Below are positions 62,743-64,000 of a stretch of DNA of 64,000 bases, one piece after another (position 1 is the first letter of the stretch; each line of letters opens with the position of its first letter). Source of the DNA: Acidocella sp. KAb 2-4 (GTDB lineage Bacteria; Pseudomonadota; Alphaproteobacteria; Acetobacterales; Acetobacteraceae); assembly GCF_020567705.1 (NCBI RefSeq), contig NZ_JAJDJU010000013.1:26337-90336 (forward strand), given 5' to 3'. A program made the translations under genes and the position numbers. The notes beneath the pieces are model-generated. The model ran no database searches and had not been told where the DNA came from. It saw only the letters and a list, made by a program, of their open reading frames with translations.

Positions 62743-63857
62743 TGGGCCCGATCTCGCGCGCCGATACCTCGCTGCTGGGCCGCTGGTGGTGGAGCGTGGA
62801 CCGGCTGACTCTGCTTGGCCTCGCGATCCTTCTCGGCATCGGCTACGTGCTGGCGCTGGCGGCGATGCCCAACGCCTCGGCCCATCTCAGCGACCCGCAC
62901 ACGATCGCGATGATCAAGCAGATCTTCTTTCTGATGGTGAGCGGCCTGACGATGCTGGGGATGTCGATGCTCGGGCTGCGCCAGGTGAAGCTGGCGGCGC
63001 TGGGCATGGGCATCGTGTTCTTTCTGCTCACTGGCTTCACCCTGGTGCATGGCACCGAGGTGGATGGCGCCAACCGTTGGCTGGATCTGCCCGGATTCAC
63101 CGTGCAGCCTAGCGAATTTCTGCGCCCGGCCTTCATCATCATCACCGGCTGGCTGATCGCGGAATCGCGGCGCACGCCGGGGTTTCCGGGCAAGCGGGCG
63201 GCGGCGGGGGTGTATCTGCTCACCGCGCTGGTGCTGAAGATGCAGCCTGATATCGGCATGACCTTCCTTTTCACCATGGTCGTGCTGGCACAGTTTTATC
63301 TCGATGGCATGGATATGAAATGGCTGGGCATTGCCGCCGTGCTGGTGGTGCTGGCGCTGGTCTATGCGTTCTTCTTCATCACCCACGTGCATACGCGCGT
63401 GATGATGTTCATCGACCCGCCCAAGGGCAGCCAGGCGCAGACGGCGCTGATGGCCTTTGGCAATGGCGGCATGTGGGGGCTGGGGCCGGGCGAGGGGCAG
63501 GTGAAGCACTTCCTGCCAGATGCCCGCGCCGATTTCGTATTCGCCGTGGCGGGGGAGGAGTTCGGGCTGTTTTTCTGCGCCTTCATCATCCTGGTGTTCG
63601 CCGCCATCGTGGTGCGCGCGCTATTCCGGCTGCTGGCGGAGAGCAATTTGTTCGTGGTGCTGGCCGGGGGCGGGCTGATCGTGGGGTTTGGGTTGCAGGC
63701 CTTCGTCAACATGGCGTCGTCGCTATCGCTGATCCCGACCAAGGGCATGACGCTGCCGTTTCTCTCTTATGGCGGCAGTTCGGCGATGGCGGTGGCGATT
63801 CAGATGGGGTTTTTGCTGGCGCTCACGCGAAAGCGCCATGCCGGAGAGGGCGGATGA
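62739..63857 (+). CDS. ftsW: SEDS-family septal glycosyltransferase FtsW
   Basis: A 372-residue polytopic protein that polymerises septal peptidoglycan from lipid II together with FtsI. Ten membrane segments are expected; conserved pieces are GANRWLDLPGFTVQPSEFLR, LKMQPDIGMTFLFTMVVLAQ, LMAFGNGGMWGLGPGEGQVK and LPDARADFVFAVAGEEFG, and FLSYGGSSAMAVAIQMGFLL near the end. Overlaps murD and murG by four bases each. Confidence 0.95.
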   Translation: MMGPISRADTSLLGRWWWSVDRLTLLGLAILLGIGYVLALAAMPNASAHLSDPHTIAMIKQIFFLMVSGLTMLGMSMLGLRQVKLAALGMGIVFFLLTGFTLVHGTEVDGANRWLDLPGFTVQPSEFLRPAFIIITGWLIAESRRTPGFPGKRAAAGVYLLTALVLKMQPDIGMTFLFTMVVLAQFYLDGMDMKWLGIAAVLVVLALVYAFFFITHVHTRVMMFIDPPKGSQAQTALMAFGNGGMWGLGPGEGQVKHFLPDARADFVFAVAGEEFGLFFCAFIILVFAAIVVRALFRLLAESNLFVVLAGGGLIVGFGLQAFVNMASSLSLIPTKGMTLPFLSYGGSSAMAVAIQMGFLLALTRKRHAGEGG

Positions 63858-64000
63858 GGGCCGGGGCGCCAAAACCAGTGGTGATCGCCGCTGGCGGCAC
63901 GGGCGGGCATTTCTTCCCCGCCGAGGCGCTGGCGGCGGAGCTGCTGGCGCGCGGCGAACGTGTGGTGCTGCTCACCGATGCACGCTCGGGCGGGCTGGCC
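63854..64000 (+). CDS. murG: Lipid II synthase MurG, 5' part cut by window edge
   Basis: The first 49 codons of the UDP-GlcNAc transferase that turns lipid I into lipid II. The N-terminal glycine-rich loop VVIAAGGTGGHFFPAEALAA is unmistakable for MurG. Start ATG 63854 overlaps the ftsW stop by four bases. The gene runs off the right edge. Confidence 0.92.
   Translation, partial: MRAGAPKPVVIAAGGTGGHFFPAEALAAELLARGERVVLLTDARSGGLA

Overview
The window reads as chromosomal DNA from a high-G+C alphaproteobacterium, most likely of the family Acetobacteraceae or a close relative. That placement is an inference from gene content: a PraR-type XRE regulator, UbiK, MidA, a bacterial ETF-beta lysine methyltransferase, the TIGR02300-aroA-cmk neighbourhood, rnpB directly ahead of the division cluster, and a full sdhCDAB set. 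Coding density is very high and many neighbours overlap by 1, 4 or 8 bases. I see no insertion sequence, prophage, CRISPR array or tRNA.

Regions from left to right. (1) 1-8300: a truncated bioF, a DUF2147 secreted protein, then a fatty-acid module: FadL outer-membrane channel, MerR regulator, thiolase, fused hydroxyacyl-CoA dehydrogenase/enoyl-CoA hydratase, and acyl-CoA dehydrogenase. (2) 8300-14400, minus strand: an XRE regulator, then a tightly packed run gluQRS, CPBP protease, tatA, mtnB, mtnD, mtnC, lnt. (3) 14600-23600: HNH nuclease, stand-alone RAM protein, xseA, purD, a DUF1796 papain-like protein, an MFS carrier, an MsbA-like ABC exporter, a phosphatase and a nitronate monooxygenase-like enzyme. 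(4) 23669-27989, minus strand: overlapping hldD, lgt, midA, pgeF and a lipoprotein. (5) 28036-29981: ubiK, two small paralogous membrane proteins in unusually AT-rich, palindrome-rich DNA, and the ETF-beta lysine methyltransferase. (6) 30075-37280: sdhCDAB, then ahpC, ahpF and oxyR. (7) 37307-44269: an unrecognised 336-residue protein, an aldehyde dehydrogenase preceded by a 23-codon ORF, an acyl-CoA ligase, cmk, aroA and a TIGR02300 protein. (8) 44316-52802: AsmA-like protein, fused 5-oxoprolinase/hydantoinase, DjlA-like co-chaperone, LysE exporter, amidase. (9) 52826-64000: RNase P RNA, then mraZ-rsmH-ftsL-ftsI-murE-murF-mraY-murD-ftsW-murG (murG cut by the window end) with no intergenic base between genes.

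Themes that link the regions: fatty-acid import and beta-oxidation (FadL, thiolase, FadB-like, acyl-CoA dehydrogenase, acyl-CoA ligase) feeds electrons through ETF, whose beta subunit is the expected target of the methyltransferase next to succinate dehydrogenase. Envelope biogenesis is heavily represented (dcw genes, lgt, lnt, hldD, pgeF, amidase, AsmA). Peroxide defence is a self-contained ahpC-ahpF-oxyR block. The least explained items are the paired small membrane proteins at 28469-29304, a dyad shared by the fadL and XRE-regulator upstream regions, and the micro-ORF at 38594.
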